Below are positions 25,850-35,700 of a DNA stretch of 64,000 bases, piece after piece. The stretch lies in the NCBI RefSeq assembly GCF_004346225.1, contig NZ_SMAJ01000003.1, forward strand, positions 310,001 through 374,000. Reading direction: 5' to 3'. Position 1 is the stretch's first letter, and every line of letters begins with the position of its first letter. Position numbers and translations under genes: made by a program. The notes under the pieces were generated by a model. The model had not been told where the DNA came from and searched no databases. It saw nothing but the letters and a program-made list of their open reading frames with translations. Source of the DNA: Paralcaligenes ureilyticus. Its GTDB lineage: Bacteria > Pseudomonadota > Gammaproteobacteria > Burkholderiales > Burkholderiaceae_B.

Positions 25850-27739
25850 CTACGACTTCGCTCGCAAATGCGGCAGGGTATAACGCTGGTTCTGATACAT
25901 CCACGCTGGCCACAGCACATGCGCCAGCGCTTCGCGCGCCAGGGTCGGGTCGACGGCCATAGGCGTGTAGGTTTCGGGCGCCGTATAGCGGTATTGCGTG
26001 GGCTCCCGGTGCGGCTCCAACACCAGCAGGGCATCACCCTTCAGGTAGCCGTAGTTGTCGCTGTATTGCATCATGGCTCGCCCACCACCCGCAACAGTCA
26101 AGTCGTGCCCGATCATGGGATGTTCGGTGCGCAAGCCCATAATCGAGAGCAGCGTGGGCGGCAGGTCGATCTGGCTGATCAGGCGGTCGTCGCGCCGGGT
26201 CGGTACGTCGGCGCCCAGGATCAGGGCCGGGATATGGAAATGCCGTAGCGGCACCAGGTTGGCGCCGAAGACTCGCGAATCGTGGTCGGCCACAATCAAA
26301 AAAACCGTGTTGTCCCAATAGGCGGATTGTCTGGCTTTTTCGAAGAACTGGCCTATGGCCCAGTCCGCGTAGCGCACACTGTTTTCAACGGTGGCCGGGT
26401 CGCCATCGGTTTCGATGCGCCCGCTGGGATATTCCCAGGGCGAATGGTTCGTAACCGAAAACGCCAGCGTAAAAGTAGGTTGCCCGGGCGGGTTGGAGAG
26501 CAGATGATCCAGTTGCGTGAACATGTCTTCGTCGCTGGCGCCCCAGGTGCCTACAAAGGCCGGGTTCTTGAATGTGGGGCGATCGTATAGGTCGTCGAAG
26601 CCATTGCCGAAAAAGAAGCTTTTCATGTTGTCGAAATGCGCTTCGCCGCCGTAGATGAAGCGTGACCGGTAGCCTTGTTGTTTAAGTACCTGGGCCAGGG
26701 TGAAGAAATTGCTTTGCGCCCCCGATAAACGTAGGGCGGCATCGGACACGGTGGGCGGGAAGCCGGCAACGACGGCTTCGAGCCCGCGCACCGAGCGGGT
26801 TCCCGTGGCGTAGGCCTGGCTGAAGTTCCAGGCCTGCGCGGCCAGTTTGTCGAGTTCGGGAGTGAGGCCGGCGCCGCCCAGATTGCGGATGTATTGCGCT
26901 CCCAGGCTTTCTTCCACGATCATCACCAGGTTAAGCGGCCGGTCGCGCGAGGCGCTGGGCGTTTGCATGTGGAGCGATGGGATGTCGGCGGAGGCAGTGT
27001 CCAGCCCGGCGCAGGCATTGACGATGCCGTGCATCTCTGCGGGCGGCATGTCGCCGTACACGTCGGCCGCCGAGCGTTCGTTCTTCATGCTGTATATCGC
27101 GTAGGCCACGTTGTACAGCGAATTGAGCGGCAGGGTATTGAGCATGCTGTCGCCGCAATAGGCAACCGTCGAGGGGTTGATGGGGCGATGGCCCAGCGTG
27201 CCGCGTATGGCCAGAAACGTGATCGCGCCCGCGGCCAGAGTCCATAGGGGGCGCAGCCACCACGTCATGGCCGCGTCCGGGTGTGCAAGACCAAATAGTC
27301 GATGGCCCATCCACAAGAATACCGCCAGGGTCAGCAGGCCGCCGATGATCACGGCCTTGTAGCCTTTCCAGAGCATGCCGAATACTTCCTGGGGGTGCTT
27401 CAGATACTCGACATACAGGCGGTTCGGCCGTGTATCGTATTCATAGATGAATTGCGGCGTCGAGACTTCCAGCAGCACCAGCATAAGCCAGGCGAACTGA
27501 AACCAGATGCCGGTGATCGCGACGGCCGCCGGCCAGTGGCCCACCCAGGGGCCAAGTAAAGCCGGGATGCCCGCGATAATGGCGATTTGGTTGGCATCGA
27601 TGCGCAAACCTCCCTTCAATATGGGAAGCAGGCCGCCCGCCTGGCGCACTCGCGGCCATTGCCATGCCGCCAGCAGGCAGCGGCTAAGCGTCAGCAGACA
27701 AAAGCTTGAGACGATAAAAATCCAGATCTGTGCGCGCAT
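25850..27739 (-). CDS. LTA-synthase-like sulfatase, phosphoglycerol transferase family
   Basis: 629 residues. About five N-terminal membrane segments (WIFIVSSFCLLTLS, IAIIAGIPALLGPW, AVIIGGLLTLAVFLW and others) are followed by a large periplasmic sulfatase-type domain. Metal and nucleophile motifs are visible: LVMIVEESLGAQ (Glu), ATGTRSVRGLEA (candidate Thr nucleophile), and VADHDSRVFG (Asp-His). This family moves phosphoglycerol or phosphoethanolamine onto membrane glycans or lipids; which acceptor is used here cannot be told. It lies divergent from the livK-type gene, with 133 bases between starts, and convergent with the autotransporter. Confidence 0.85.
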   Translation of the reverse strand: MRAQIWIFIVSSFCLLTLSRCLLAAWQWPRVRQAGGLLPILKGGLRIDANQIAIIAGIPALLGPWVGHWPAAVAITGIWFQFAWLMLVLLEVSTPQFIYEYDTRPNRLYVEYLKHPQEVFGMLWKGYKAVIIGGLLTLAVFLWMGHRLFGLAHPDAAMTWWLRPLWTLAAGAITFLAIRGTLGHRPINPSTVAYCGDSMLNTLPLNSLYNVAYAIYSMKNERSAADVYGDMPPAEMHGIVNACAGLDTASADIPSLHMQTPSASRDRPLNLVMIVEESLGAQYIRNLGGAGLTPELDKLAAQAWNFSQAYATGTRSVRGLEAVVAGFPPTVSDAALRLSGAQSNFFTLAQVLKQQGYRSRFIYGGEAHFDNMKSFFFGNGFDDLYDRPTFKNPAFVGTWGASDEDMFTQLDHLLSNPPGQPTFTLAFSVTNHSPWEYPSGRIETDGDPATVENSVRYADWAIGQFFEKARQSAYWDNTVFLIVADHDSRVFGANLVPLRHFHIPALILGADVPTRRDDRLISQIDLPPTLLSIMGLRTEHPMIGHDLTVAGGGRAMMQYSDNYGYLKGDALLVLEPHREPTQYRYTAPETYTPMAVDPTLAREALAHVLWPAWMYQNQRYTLPHLRAKS

Positions 27740-27766
27740 GGTGTGGGCAAAAGGTGTTTAACTACC

Positions 27767-27789
27767 TTAGTGTATATGTATATATTTAG
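27767..27789. promoter_or_regulatory. AT-rich motif shared with the ior/lysR promoter region
   Basis: TTAGTGTATATGTATATATT occurs about 100 bases before the livK-type start. A close relative, TTAGTGTATGTATTTATATT, sits at 36362-36381 between the ferredoxin oxidoreductase and its LysR regulator. A shared LysR operator is plausible; simple AT-richness is the alternative. Confidence 0.4.
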
Positions 27790-27872
27790 CCAGTTGAGTC
27801 TTATATGTTTATATTGCGTACAATTTATTCACGTTAGCCAACTTAAGTCGCTAAAAACAGGAAACCCCCATA

Positions 27873-29084
27873 ATGTACCGAACAGGATATTACGCCAGAT
27901 TCCTTGGCGCCTTCACCTTGAGCGTTGTTGCGTTTTCTTCGTCCGCCCAGGGGACCATCACCATCGGCGAGCTTAATAGCTATAAGACCCAGCCGGCGTT
28001 TTTGGGCCCGTACAAGCACGGCATGGAGCTGGCAATCGAGCAGGTCAATGCGGCCGGCGGCGTTAATGGCAAGAAGCTTGCGCTGGTCACGCGTGACGAT
28101 AACTCCAATCCGGGTGATGCGGTCCGCGCCGCGGAAGAGCTGCTTACCCGCGACAAGGCCGACGTGTTGTGCGGCACGTTCCTGTCCAATATCGGTTTGG
28201 CGGTCACGGATTTTGCCAGGCACAAAAAAGTTTTCTTCCTTGCCAGCGAACCGCTCACCGATAAAATCGTATGGGCCGATGGTAACCATTACACTTATCG
28301 CCTCAGAAATTCCACCTATATGCAGGTGGCCATGCTGATTCCGGCCGCAGTCAAAATGAACAAGAAGCGCTGGGCCGTGGTGTACCCCAATTACGAGTAT
28401 GGGCAGTCGGCCGTTGCCACGTTCAAGAAGCTGCTCAAGGCCGCGCAACCCGACGTCGAATTCGTGGCCGAGCAGGCCACCCCGTTAGGCAAGATCGATG
28501 CGGGGAATGTGGTGCAGGCGCTATCGGATGCCAAGCCCGAGGCGATGTTCAATGTCTTGTTTGCGGGCGATCTGGCCAAATTCGTGCGTGCCGGCACACA
28601 GCGTAACTTCTTCAAAAACCTGTCCGTGGTCAGTATGTTGACCGGCGAGCCGGAGTACCTGGATCCGCTGGGCAAGGAGACTCCGGTGGGCTGGGTGGTC
28701 ACCGGCTATCCCTGGTACGCCATCGACACGCCCGAGCACAAAAAATTTCTGGATGCGTATCAGGCCAAGTTTCATGACTACCCGCGTTTGGGGTCGGTGG
28801 TGGGCTACAACACGATTCTGTCGTTGGCCGCCGGCATCGGCCGCGCTGGGTCGACGGACACCGAGGCACTGGTGAAGGCCTTCAAAAACCTGCCAGTCAA
28901 TACGCCGTTTGGTCCCATCGTGTACCGCGGCATCGACCATCAGTCGACGATGGGCGCTTATGTCGGAACCCTGGCGATCAAAGATGGCAAGGGGGTCATG
29001 GAAAATTTCACGTATGTGGATGGCGCCCAGGTGCAGCCCAGCGACGCGCAAGTCAGGAAGTGGCGGCCGGCCAGCGCCGATTGA
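27873..29084 (+). CDS. branched-chain/aromatic amino-acid ABC transporter, substrate-binding protein
   Basis: 403 residues with a Sec signal peptide (FLGAFTLSVVAFSSSAQG) and the type-I periplasmic fold of LivJ/LivK-like proteins (Peripla_BP_6): IGELNSYKTQPAFLGPYKHG, LVTRDDNSNPGDAVRAAEEL, and LSVVSMLTGEPEYLDPLG late in the domain. It captures the substrate for the permease and two ATPases downstream. Indolepyruvate ferredoxin oxidoreductase lies next to the set, so the cargo may be an aromatic amino acid rather than Leu/Ile/Val; this is context inference. The gap to the permease is 42 bases. Confidence 0.9.
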   Translation: MYRTGYYARFLGAFTLSVVAFSSSAQGTITIGELNSYKTQPAFLGPYKHGMELAIEQVNAAGGVNGKKLALVTRDDNSNPGDAVRAAEELLTRDKADVLCGTFLSNIGLAVTDFARHKKVFFLASEPLTDKIVWADGNHYTYRLRNSTYMQVAMLIPAAVKMNKKRWAVVYPNYEYGQSAVATFKKLLKAAQPDVEFVAEQATPLGKIDAGNVVQALSDAKPEAMFNVLFAGDLAKFVRAGTQRNFFKNLSVVSMLTGEPEYLDPLGKETPVGWVVTGYPWYAIDTPEHKKFLDAYQAKFHDYPRLGSVVGYNTILSLAAGIGRAGSTDTEALVKAFKNLPVNTPFGPIVYRGIDHQSTMGAYVGTLAIKDGKGVMENFTYVDGAQVQPSDAQVRKWRPASAD

Positions 29085-29126
29085 TTCTCAGAAAGCGCGC
29101 TACCGGTAGCGGTAGCGCTCGACCCC

Positions 29127-31046
29127 ATGCATCTTAGCGGCTTTCTCGTTCAGTTTCTGAATGGCCTGGCAGAGGCGTCCTCGCTCTTCTTAGTGGCGGC
29201 GGGCTTGTCGCTTATTTTCGGCGTCACGCGTATTGTCAACTTCGCGCATGGCTCGCTGTACATGCTGGGCATATACATTGCATATACGTTCACGCAGCAT
29301 TGGGGGCAGGGGCCGTTGGGTTTTTGGCTATGCCTGATGGCGGCCGCGCTGTGTGTGGGAGCGCTGGGCGCTGCGCTGGAAATCGGGTTGCTGCGGCGCA
29401 TTTACCGGGCGCCGGAAATGTTCCAGTTGCTGGCGACCTTCGCGCTGGTATTGGTCATTAACGATGCCACGCTTTGGCTGTGGGGCCCCGAGGATTTGCT
29501 GGGACCGTTGGCCCCGGGCCTGAGCGGTGCGATTCCCGTGTTCGATCGCTATCTGCCCGTTTACGATCTGGCGCTGATTGCCCTTGGCCCGGCGGTGCTG
29601 GCATGCCTTTGGCTGCTGTTGACCCGCACGCGCTGGGGGACGCTGATACGCGCGGCGACTCAGGACCGTGAAATGCTGGGTGCCCTGGGAGTTAATCAGG
29701 CCTGGCTGTTTACGGGCGTGTTTGCCCTGGGGGCTTTTCTCGCCGCCTTTGGCGGGGCCGTGCAGATACCGCGACAGCCGGCGAGTCTGGGCCTGGACAT
29801 GAGCGTCATTGGCGATGCGTTTGTGGTGGTGGTGGTCGGGGGCATGGGGTCGATTCCCGGCGCCTATCTGGCTGCGTTGATCATTGCGCAGGTCAAAGCG
29901 CTTTGTATTGCGCTGGGTGTGGTGTCTTTCGGCGGCTTTGAGTTTGCTTTTCCTAAACTTACTTTGGTGGCCGAGTTCATATTCATGGCGCTGGTGCTGG
30001 TGTTTCGCCCCTGGGGCTTGCTGGGCAAGCCCTTGGCGGCCATACGCAATACCGAAGCGCCTGAAACGCCTCTGGAGCGATCGCGAGGCGGGTTCAAGAT
30101 GGCCATGCTGGCGCTGGTACTGGCCTTGATGGCTTTGCCTCTGCTGGCCCACGCCTTTCCTTATGCGCCGGTGTTGGCGCTGGATATTATCGTGGCCGTT
30201 TTGTTTGCGGCCAGTTTGCATTTCATGATGGGGCCGGGCGGCATGCCTTCTTTCGGGCACGCGGCGTATTTTGGTTTGGGTGCCTACGCAGCGGCCCTGC
30301 TTTTGAAAATGGCCGGCTGGCACATGGTTGCCGCCTTGGTCGGCGCCCCACTTGTGGCTGGTGCCGGAGCCGTGATTTTCGGCTGGTTTTGCGTGCGCCT
30401 CTCGGGTGTGTATCTGGCCATGCTCACATTGGCCTTTGCGCAAATTGTATGGTCGGTGGCGTATCAGTGGGATGCTTTCACCGGAGGCTCCAACGGCATT
30501 ATCGGTATCTGGCCGCCTGACTGGCTATCGGGCGGCAACTATTATTATTTTGTGCTTGCCGTAGTGGTGCTTGCTTTGCTGGCCTTGCGGCGAGCCGTCT
30601 TTTCTCCCTTTGGCCTGACCCTCAGGGCAAGCCGCGATTCAGCCCTGCGCGCCGATGCGCTGGGGGTCAATGTCAAGGGTGTGCAATGGGCTGCCTTTGT
30701 CGTGGCCGGCGCATGGGCCGGGCTGGCGGGCGCCTTGTATGTGTTTTCCAAAGGCAGTGCCTCGCCCGATGTCATTTCCATAGGAAAATCGGTAGACGGA
30801 CTGATTATGGTGATGCTCGGGGGCGTGCAGACGCTGGCTGGGCCGCTAGTCGGTGCGGCCGCATTCAAAATGCTGCAAGATTACTTTTCGGGCTTCACGC
30901 AGTATTGGCACGCTTTGTTGGGCGGTGTAATTCTGCTGCTGGTTCTGGCGTTTCCGCAAGGGATTGCAGGTTCTTGCAAGCGGCTGCTGGCTTCGTACAA
31001 GACGCAATCGCCCGGGCCGGTTCAAGATCGGCGAGGTTCAGCATGA
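29127..31046 (+). CDS. fused LivH-LivM ABC permease
   Basis: 639 residues holding both inner-membrane permease halves in one chain. LivH-like residues are about 1-300 (FGVTRIVNFAHGSLYMLG; GGMGSIPGAYLAALIIAQV). LivM-like residues are about 320-620 (MGPGGMPSFGHAAYFGLGAY; LRASRDSALRADALGVN; GGVQTLAGPLVGAAAF). The joint is a short polar linker around RNTEAPETPLERSRG. The fusion is natural in some proteobacteria and fixes a 1:1 ratio. The stop overlaps the next ATG (ATGA at 31043-31046). Confidence 0.92.
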   Translation: MHLSGFLVQFLNGLAEASSLFLVAAGLSLIFGVTRIVNFAHGSLYMLGIYIAYTFTQHWGQGPLGFWLCLMAAALCVGALGAALEIGLLRRIYRAPEMFQLLATFALVLVINDATLWLWGPEDLLGPLAPGLSGAIPVFDRYLPVYDLALIALGPAVLACLWLLLTRTRWGTLIRAATQDREMLGALGVNQAWLFTGVFALGAFLAAFGGAVQIPRQPASLGLDMSVIGDAFVVVVVGGMGSIPGAYLAALIIAQVKALCIALGVVSFGGFEFAFPKLTLVAEFIFMALVLVFRPWGLLGKPLAAIRNTEAPETPLERSRGGFKMAMLALVLALMALPLLAHAFPYAPVLALDIIVAVLFAASLHFMMGPGGMPSFGHAAYFGLGAYAAALLLKMAGWHMVAALVGAPLVAGAGAVIFGWFCVRLSGVYLAMLTLAFAQIVWSVAYQWDAFTGGSNGIIGIWPPDWLSGGNYYYFVLAVVVLALLALRRAVFSPFGLTLRASRDSALRADALGVNVKGVQWAAFVVAGAWAGLAGALYVFSKGSASPDVISIGKSVDGLIMVMLGGVQTLAGPLVGAAAFKMLQDYFSGFTQYWHALLGGVILLLVLAFPQGIAGSCKRLLASYKTQSPGPVQDRRGSA

Positions 31047-31819
31047 GCTTGCTCGCGGTCACCGACCTTAAGAAAAGCTTTGGGGGCAACGTCGCGGTCG
31101 ATGGCGTCGGCTTCGAATTGGCGGCCGGAGAGTTGCTTGCGCTGATCGGCCCCAATGGGGCCGGAAAATCAACCATATTCAATATGATCGGCGGACAGCT
31201 GGCCGCTGATTCGGGGTCGATCATGCTGGGTGACATGGCGTTGAGGGGCTTGTCTTCGCGCAAGATCGCCCGTCTGGGGGTCGGGCGAACGTTTCAGATT
31301 GCGGCCACCTTCTCGTCGATGACGGTGCTGGAAAATGTCCAGACGGCTTTGGTGGCGCGGCACGGGAGGGTCTATTCGTTCTGGCATCCCGCGCACGAAA
31401 TCTATCGTTCGGATGCGCTCGCGCTGCTGGCCCAGGTTGGCATGCAGGAACACGCTTTCAAGCCTTGCCGCGAGCTGGCTTATGGCGATGTAAAGCGCGT
31501 TGAACTGGCGATGGGGCTGGCCAATGATCCGAAGTTATTGTTAATGGACGAGCCCACGGCCGGCATGGCGTCTGCGGAGCGCCACGCTTTGTTTTCCCTG
31601 ATAAAAAGCCTGGCAGAAAAGCGCCGGATGGCGGTGCTGTTTACGGAACACAGCATGGACGTGGTGTTTGCCTACGCCGACCGGATCATCGTTCTTGCAC
31701 GCGGCACGCTGATTGCGCAAGGCAGTGCCCAGGATGTGCGCAATCATCCGAAGGTTCAGGAGGTTTACTTTGGCAGTGGCAAGACCTTCGAAGCGCCGGT
31801 TTTGGGAGCGGCATCGTGA
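31043..31819 (+). CDS. livG: ABC transporter ATPase, LivG type
   Basis: 258 residues. Walker A is GPNGAGKST, followed by the LivG phrase ARLGVGRTFQIAATF; a variant signature LAYGDVKRVELAMGLA replaces LSYG/SGGQ; Walker B is LLLMDEPTAGM and the H-loop is FTEHSMDVVF. The frame is open far upstream, but the ATG at 31043, coupled to the permease stop, gives the family N-terminus (LLAVTDLKKSFGG). It energises uptake together with the LivF-type ATPase. Confidence 0.92.
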   Translation: MSLLAVTDLKKSFGGNVAVDGVGFELAAGELLALIGPNGAGKSTIFNMIGGQLAADSGSIMLGDMALRGLSSRKIARLGVGRTFQIAATFSSMTVLENVQTALVARHGRVYSFWHPAHEIYRSDALALLAQVGMQEHAFKPCRELAYGDVKRVELAMGLANDPKLLLMDEPTAGMASAERHALFSLIKSLAEKRRMAVLFTEHSMDVVFAYADRIIVLARGTLIAQGSAQDVRNHPKVQEVYFGSGKTFEAPVLGAAS

Positions 31820-32553
31820 GTGTTGCTGCGGCAGTTGTGCTGGCGGTGCATGGCCTGGATGCCTGGTACGGCGCGGCGCGCGTCCTGTACGGAATTGATC
31901 TGGAAGTAAGGCGCGGCGAAGTCGTCGCCTTGATGGGGCGCAACGGAGCCGGTAAGTCGACGACGCTCAAAGCGATCATGAACCTGGGTTTGAGGCGTTC
32001 CGGGCAGATACGCTTTATGGGAAACTCGATTACGGCGAGCAAGCCCTTCCAGATTGCCCGCCTGGGCTTGGGCTATGTACCTGAAGACCGCCGCCTGTTC
32101 ACCGACCTCAGTGTCCGTCAAAATCTGGATTTAGGGCATCAGCCGGCGCGGCATTGGCCTGATGGCCGGCCGGTTTCGGCCTGGACCATCGAGGCGCTGT
32201 TCGATTTGTTCCCGATTTTGCGGCCGTTGGAAAACCGGCAGGCGGGTACCTTGAGCGGCGGTGAGCAGCAGATGCTGGCGGTGGCCAGAACCTTGATGGG
32301 AAACCCTTGTGTCTTGCTGCTCGATGAACCGTCCGAAGGCGTGGCCCCGCTGGTTGTGGAACAAATGGCCGCCATGATTCTGGCCTTGAAGCAGCAAGGA
32401 ACCGGCGTTTTGCTGTCGGAGCAAAACATCCATTTTGCGCAACTCGTCGCCGGCCGGACGTATGTGCTGGAAAAAGGCGTTGTGCAATATAGCGGCACGA
32501 TGCAGGAGATGCGGCAAAGCCCCGAAGTCATTCGGAGCTATCTGGCGATATGA
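31816..32553 (+). CDS. livF: ABC transporter ATPase, LivF type
   Basis: 245 residues, starting with GTG inside the previous stop. Walker A is GRNGAGKST, the LivF hallmark LGYVPEDRRLFTDLSV is present, the signature is LSGGEQQML, Walker B is VLLLDEPSEG, and the H-loop is substituted (LLSEQNIHFA has Gln-Asn). It is the second ATPase of the amino-acid importer and the last gene of this operon. No terminator follows; a pair of REP-like palindromes does. Confidence 0.92.
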   Translation: MSVAAAVVLAVHGLDAWYGAARVLYGIDLEVRRGEVVALMGRNGAGKSTTLKAIMNLGLRRSGQIRFMGNSITASKPFQIARLGLGYVPEDRRLFTDLSVRQNLDLGHQPARHWPDGRPVSAWTIEALFDLFPILRPLENRQAGTLSGGEQQMLAVARTLMGNPCVLLLDEPSEGVAPLVVEQMAAMILALKQQGTGVLLSEQNIHFAQLVAGRTYVLEKGVVQYSGTMQEMRQSPEVIRSYLAI

Positions 32554-32592
32554 GGGACTGCGGTTTTGGCGGGATGGCAGGTTGAGGCACGG

Positions 32593-32732
32593 ATGGCAGC
32601 CACAAGGGCTGCCGCTACATGATCGACGGGCATGTATTGGCTATATTTAAAAACGGATTCGACGGGCACGTATTGACGATATTTAAAAACGGATCGGAAC
32701 GTGATGTGGCGGCAGCCCTCGTGGCTGCCATC
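32593..32732. repeat. inverted pair of REP-like palindromes with a 36-bp tandem repeat between
   Basis: ATGGCAGCCACAAGGGCTGC begins at 32593. Its inverted partner, with core GGCAGCCCTCGTGGCTGCC, runs 32705-32732. Between them a unit starting CGACGGGC(A/G) and ending ATATTTAAAAACGGAT is repeated twice (32624-32659 and 32660-32694). The arrangement resembles a BIME. It separates convergent livF and ior and may help end both transcripts. Confidence 0.8.
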
Positions 32733-32746
32733 TCGTCCGACCACCC

Positions 32747-35700
32747 CTACGCCACCCGGCTTAACTCCGCCTCACCACGATAACGCTGCAACAACATCTC
32801 CCTGCGTTTTTGCGCGGCCGCCAGATTCGCGTCCTTGATATGCCCAAAGCCCCGTATATCGTCAGGCAGTTTGGCCAGGTCGATGGCAAACCCTATATTG
32901 TGTGTGTTGACGCTTTGCGCCAATTCCCGCACCAGTGCCAGATAATCGTCCACCAACTGGCGTTCCTGCTGGCGCTCGGCGGTTTTGCCAAAGACATCCA
33001 GCGCCGTGCCGCGCAAGCCCTTGAATTTCGCCAGCAGTTTGAACGCGTGCATCATCCATGGGCCGTACTGTTTTTTAATCAAATGGCCTTTGTCATCTTT
33101 TTTGGCCAGCAGCGGGGGCGCCAGATAGAACTTCAGTTGGTAGTCCTTGCCCGGCTCTCCTTCAAACTGCGCACGCAGTTTATCGGTAAAGGCCGGGTCG
33201 GCATAAAGCCGCGCCACCTCGTACTCGTCCTTGTAGGCCATGAGTTTGGCCAGGTTCTGTGCAATAGCGCGCGTCAATTCTTGCGCCTGGCCATCGCTTA
33301 TTGAGTTCCGGCTTGTCTGGATCGATTTCACCGCGTCGACATAGCGTTTCGCGTAGGCGGCGTTCTGATATGCCGTAAGCATTTGAGCATTTCGTTCAAT
33401 GAGCGCGGCCAGCGTTTCGGGCATGGCGATAACCTGCGCCATGGTTTCCGGCATCCCGTGGGTTTCGGATTCTTTCAACTCCGGCGCAATCGCCTCTGGC
33501 CCGCGTTTGGCAATGGCACGGCCCCACTCGAAGGCGGCCAGGTTTTTTTCCACCATGACGTCGTTGAGCTCAATGGCGCGCACGAGGCTTTCATGCGAAA
33601 GCGGTACCCAGCCTTTTTGCCAGACATAACCCAGCATCAACGGGTTCGTGTAGATGGCATCGCCCAATAACTGGACAGCGAGCGCCCGGGCGTCGATGAA
33701 CTCGCAATCCTGGCCTATGGCTTCTTTCAGATTGTGTTCGGCCGAAGCTTCCGGGAACTGCCATTTCGGGTCTTTGATGAATTCGGCGGTGGGCGTATTG
33801 GCGCTATTGATGGCGGCTTGTGTCACCCCTTTTTGAACGCTCGCCAGCACTTCGGCCGAGGTCGACACGATAGAGTCGCACCCGATGATGAGTTCGGCCT
33901 CGCCGGTGGCGATCCGGGTCGCGTGAATGTCGTCGGGCGTAGCGGCTATCTGTACGTGGCTTAATACGGCTCCGCCTTTTTGCGCCAGGCCGGTCATGTC
34001 GAGGATTGTCACTCCCTTGTTTTCAAGGTGTGCGGCCATGCCCAGCAGCCCGCCTATGGTGACGACGCCTGTGCCGCCTATGCCGGTCACCAGGATGCCG
34101 TAGGTGCCGTGTATGGCGGGCAGCGCGGGGACAGGCAAATCGGCCGTATCGGGCTTGCCGCCTTGCGGAGCGTGGGTTTTGGGTTTTTTAACCTGCGCGC
34201 CTTCGGCCATGACGAAGCTGGGGCAAAAGCCGTTCACGCAGGAAAAATCCTTGTTGCATGAGGACTGGTTGATCTTGCGTTTGGTGCCTTGCGGCGTTTC
34301 AAGGGGCTCGACGGATAGGCAATTGGATTTGACCGAGCAGTCGCCGCAACCTTCGCAGACGGCGTCATTGATAAAGACACGGCGGGCGGGATCGGGATAG
34401 GTGCCCCGTTTGCGGCGCCGGCGTTTTTCGGTGGCGCAGGTCTGATCATAGACGAGAATTGTGGTGCCTTCGATCTCACGCAATTCGCGTTGTACCCGGT
34501 CGAGCTCATCGCGGTGGTAGACAGGGGCGTTGCCCGCTAGCGCCACGCCTTGGTATTTTTCCGGCTCGTCGGTGACGACGACGATTTTCCTGGCGCCCTC
34601 GGCATGCACTTGGGCAATGACGTCGGTGACTTTCAGGGTGCCGTCTACGGGTTGGCCGCCCGTCATGGCGACCGCGTCGTTATACAGAATTTTGTAGGTG
34701 ATGTTGGCGTTGGCGGCGATTGCGGCACGTATGGCCAGGATGCCCGAATGAAAATAGGTGCCGTCACCCAGATTCGCGAAAACGTGCTTGGTCGTGGTGA
34801 ATGATTTCTGGCCGATCCAGGCCGCTCCTTCGCCGCCCATCTGGCTGAAGGTCGAGGTGTCGCGATCCATCCAGATGGTCATATAGTGGCAGCCTATGCC
34901 GGCCATGGCACGCGAACCCTCGGGCACCCGGGTGGAAGTGTTGTGCGGGCAGCCCGAACAGAACCAGGGCTTGCGCTCGGCGACGGCAATGGGCTGCAAT
35001 CGCTCTCGTTCCTTTGCATCGATAATGGCTACGCGTGCGGCGATCCGGGCCCGGATGTCTGCAGGCAGAATGGCTTTTTCCAGGCGTTTGGCAATGGCGC
35101 GGGCGACGTGGGCGGGCGACAATTCGCCTTGGGGTGGCAGCAGCCAGTCGCCGCGAGGTATCGACCACTCGCCCGCCGCGTTGTCCTTTTCGTTGAACTT
35201 GCCGTATACCTTGGGGCGCACATCGTCGCGCCAGTTGTAAAGCTCTTCTTTCAGGGCATATTCCAGGATTTGCCGTTTTTCTTCGACCACCAGGATTTCG
35301 TCCAGGCCGGTCGCAAACTCGCGCGCATCCAGCGCATTCAAAGGCCAGACGCAGCCAACCTTCAGCAGGCGTATGCCGATTTGCGCGCAACTGCGTTCAT
35401 CCAGACCCAGATCGGCCAGCGCCTGGCGGGTGTCCAGGTAGGCCTTGCCGGCGGCCATGATGCCTAATCGCGCCTGGGGTCCATCGATAACGATGCGGTT
35501 GAGTTTGTTGGCGCGCACGTATGCCAAAGCGGCATACCATTTGTAGTTCATCAACCGCGCTTCCTGCACGAGCGGCGGATCGGGCCAGCGTATGCTCAGG
35601 CCGTCGGGGGGCAAGGCGAAATCGGACGGGATGACGATGTTGGCGCGATCGGGGTCGATATCGACCGAGGCGGTGGATTCGACCACATCGGTCACGCATT

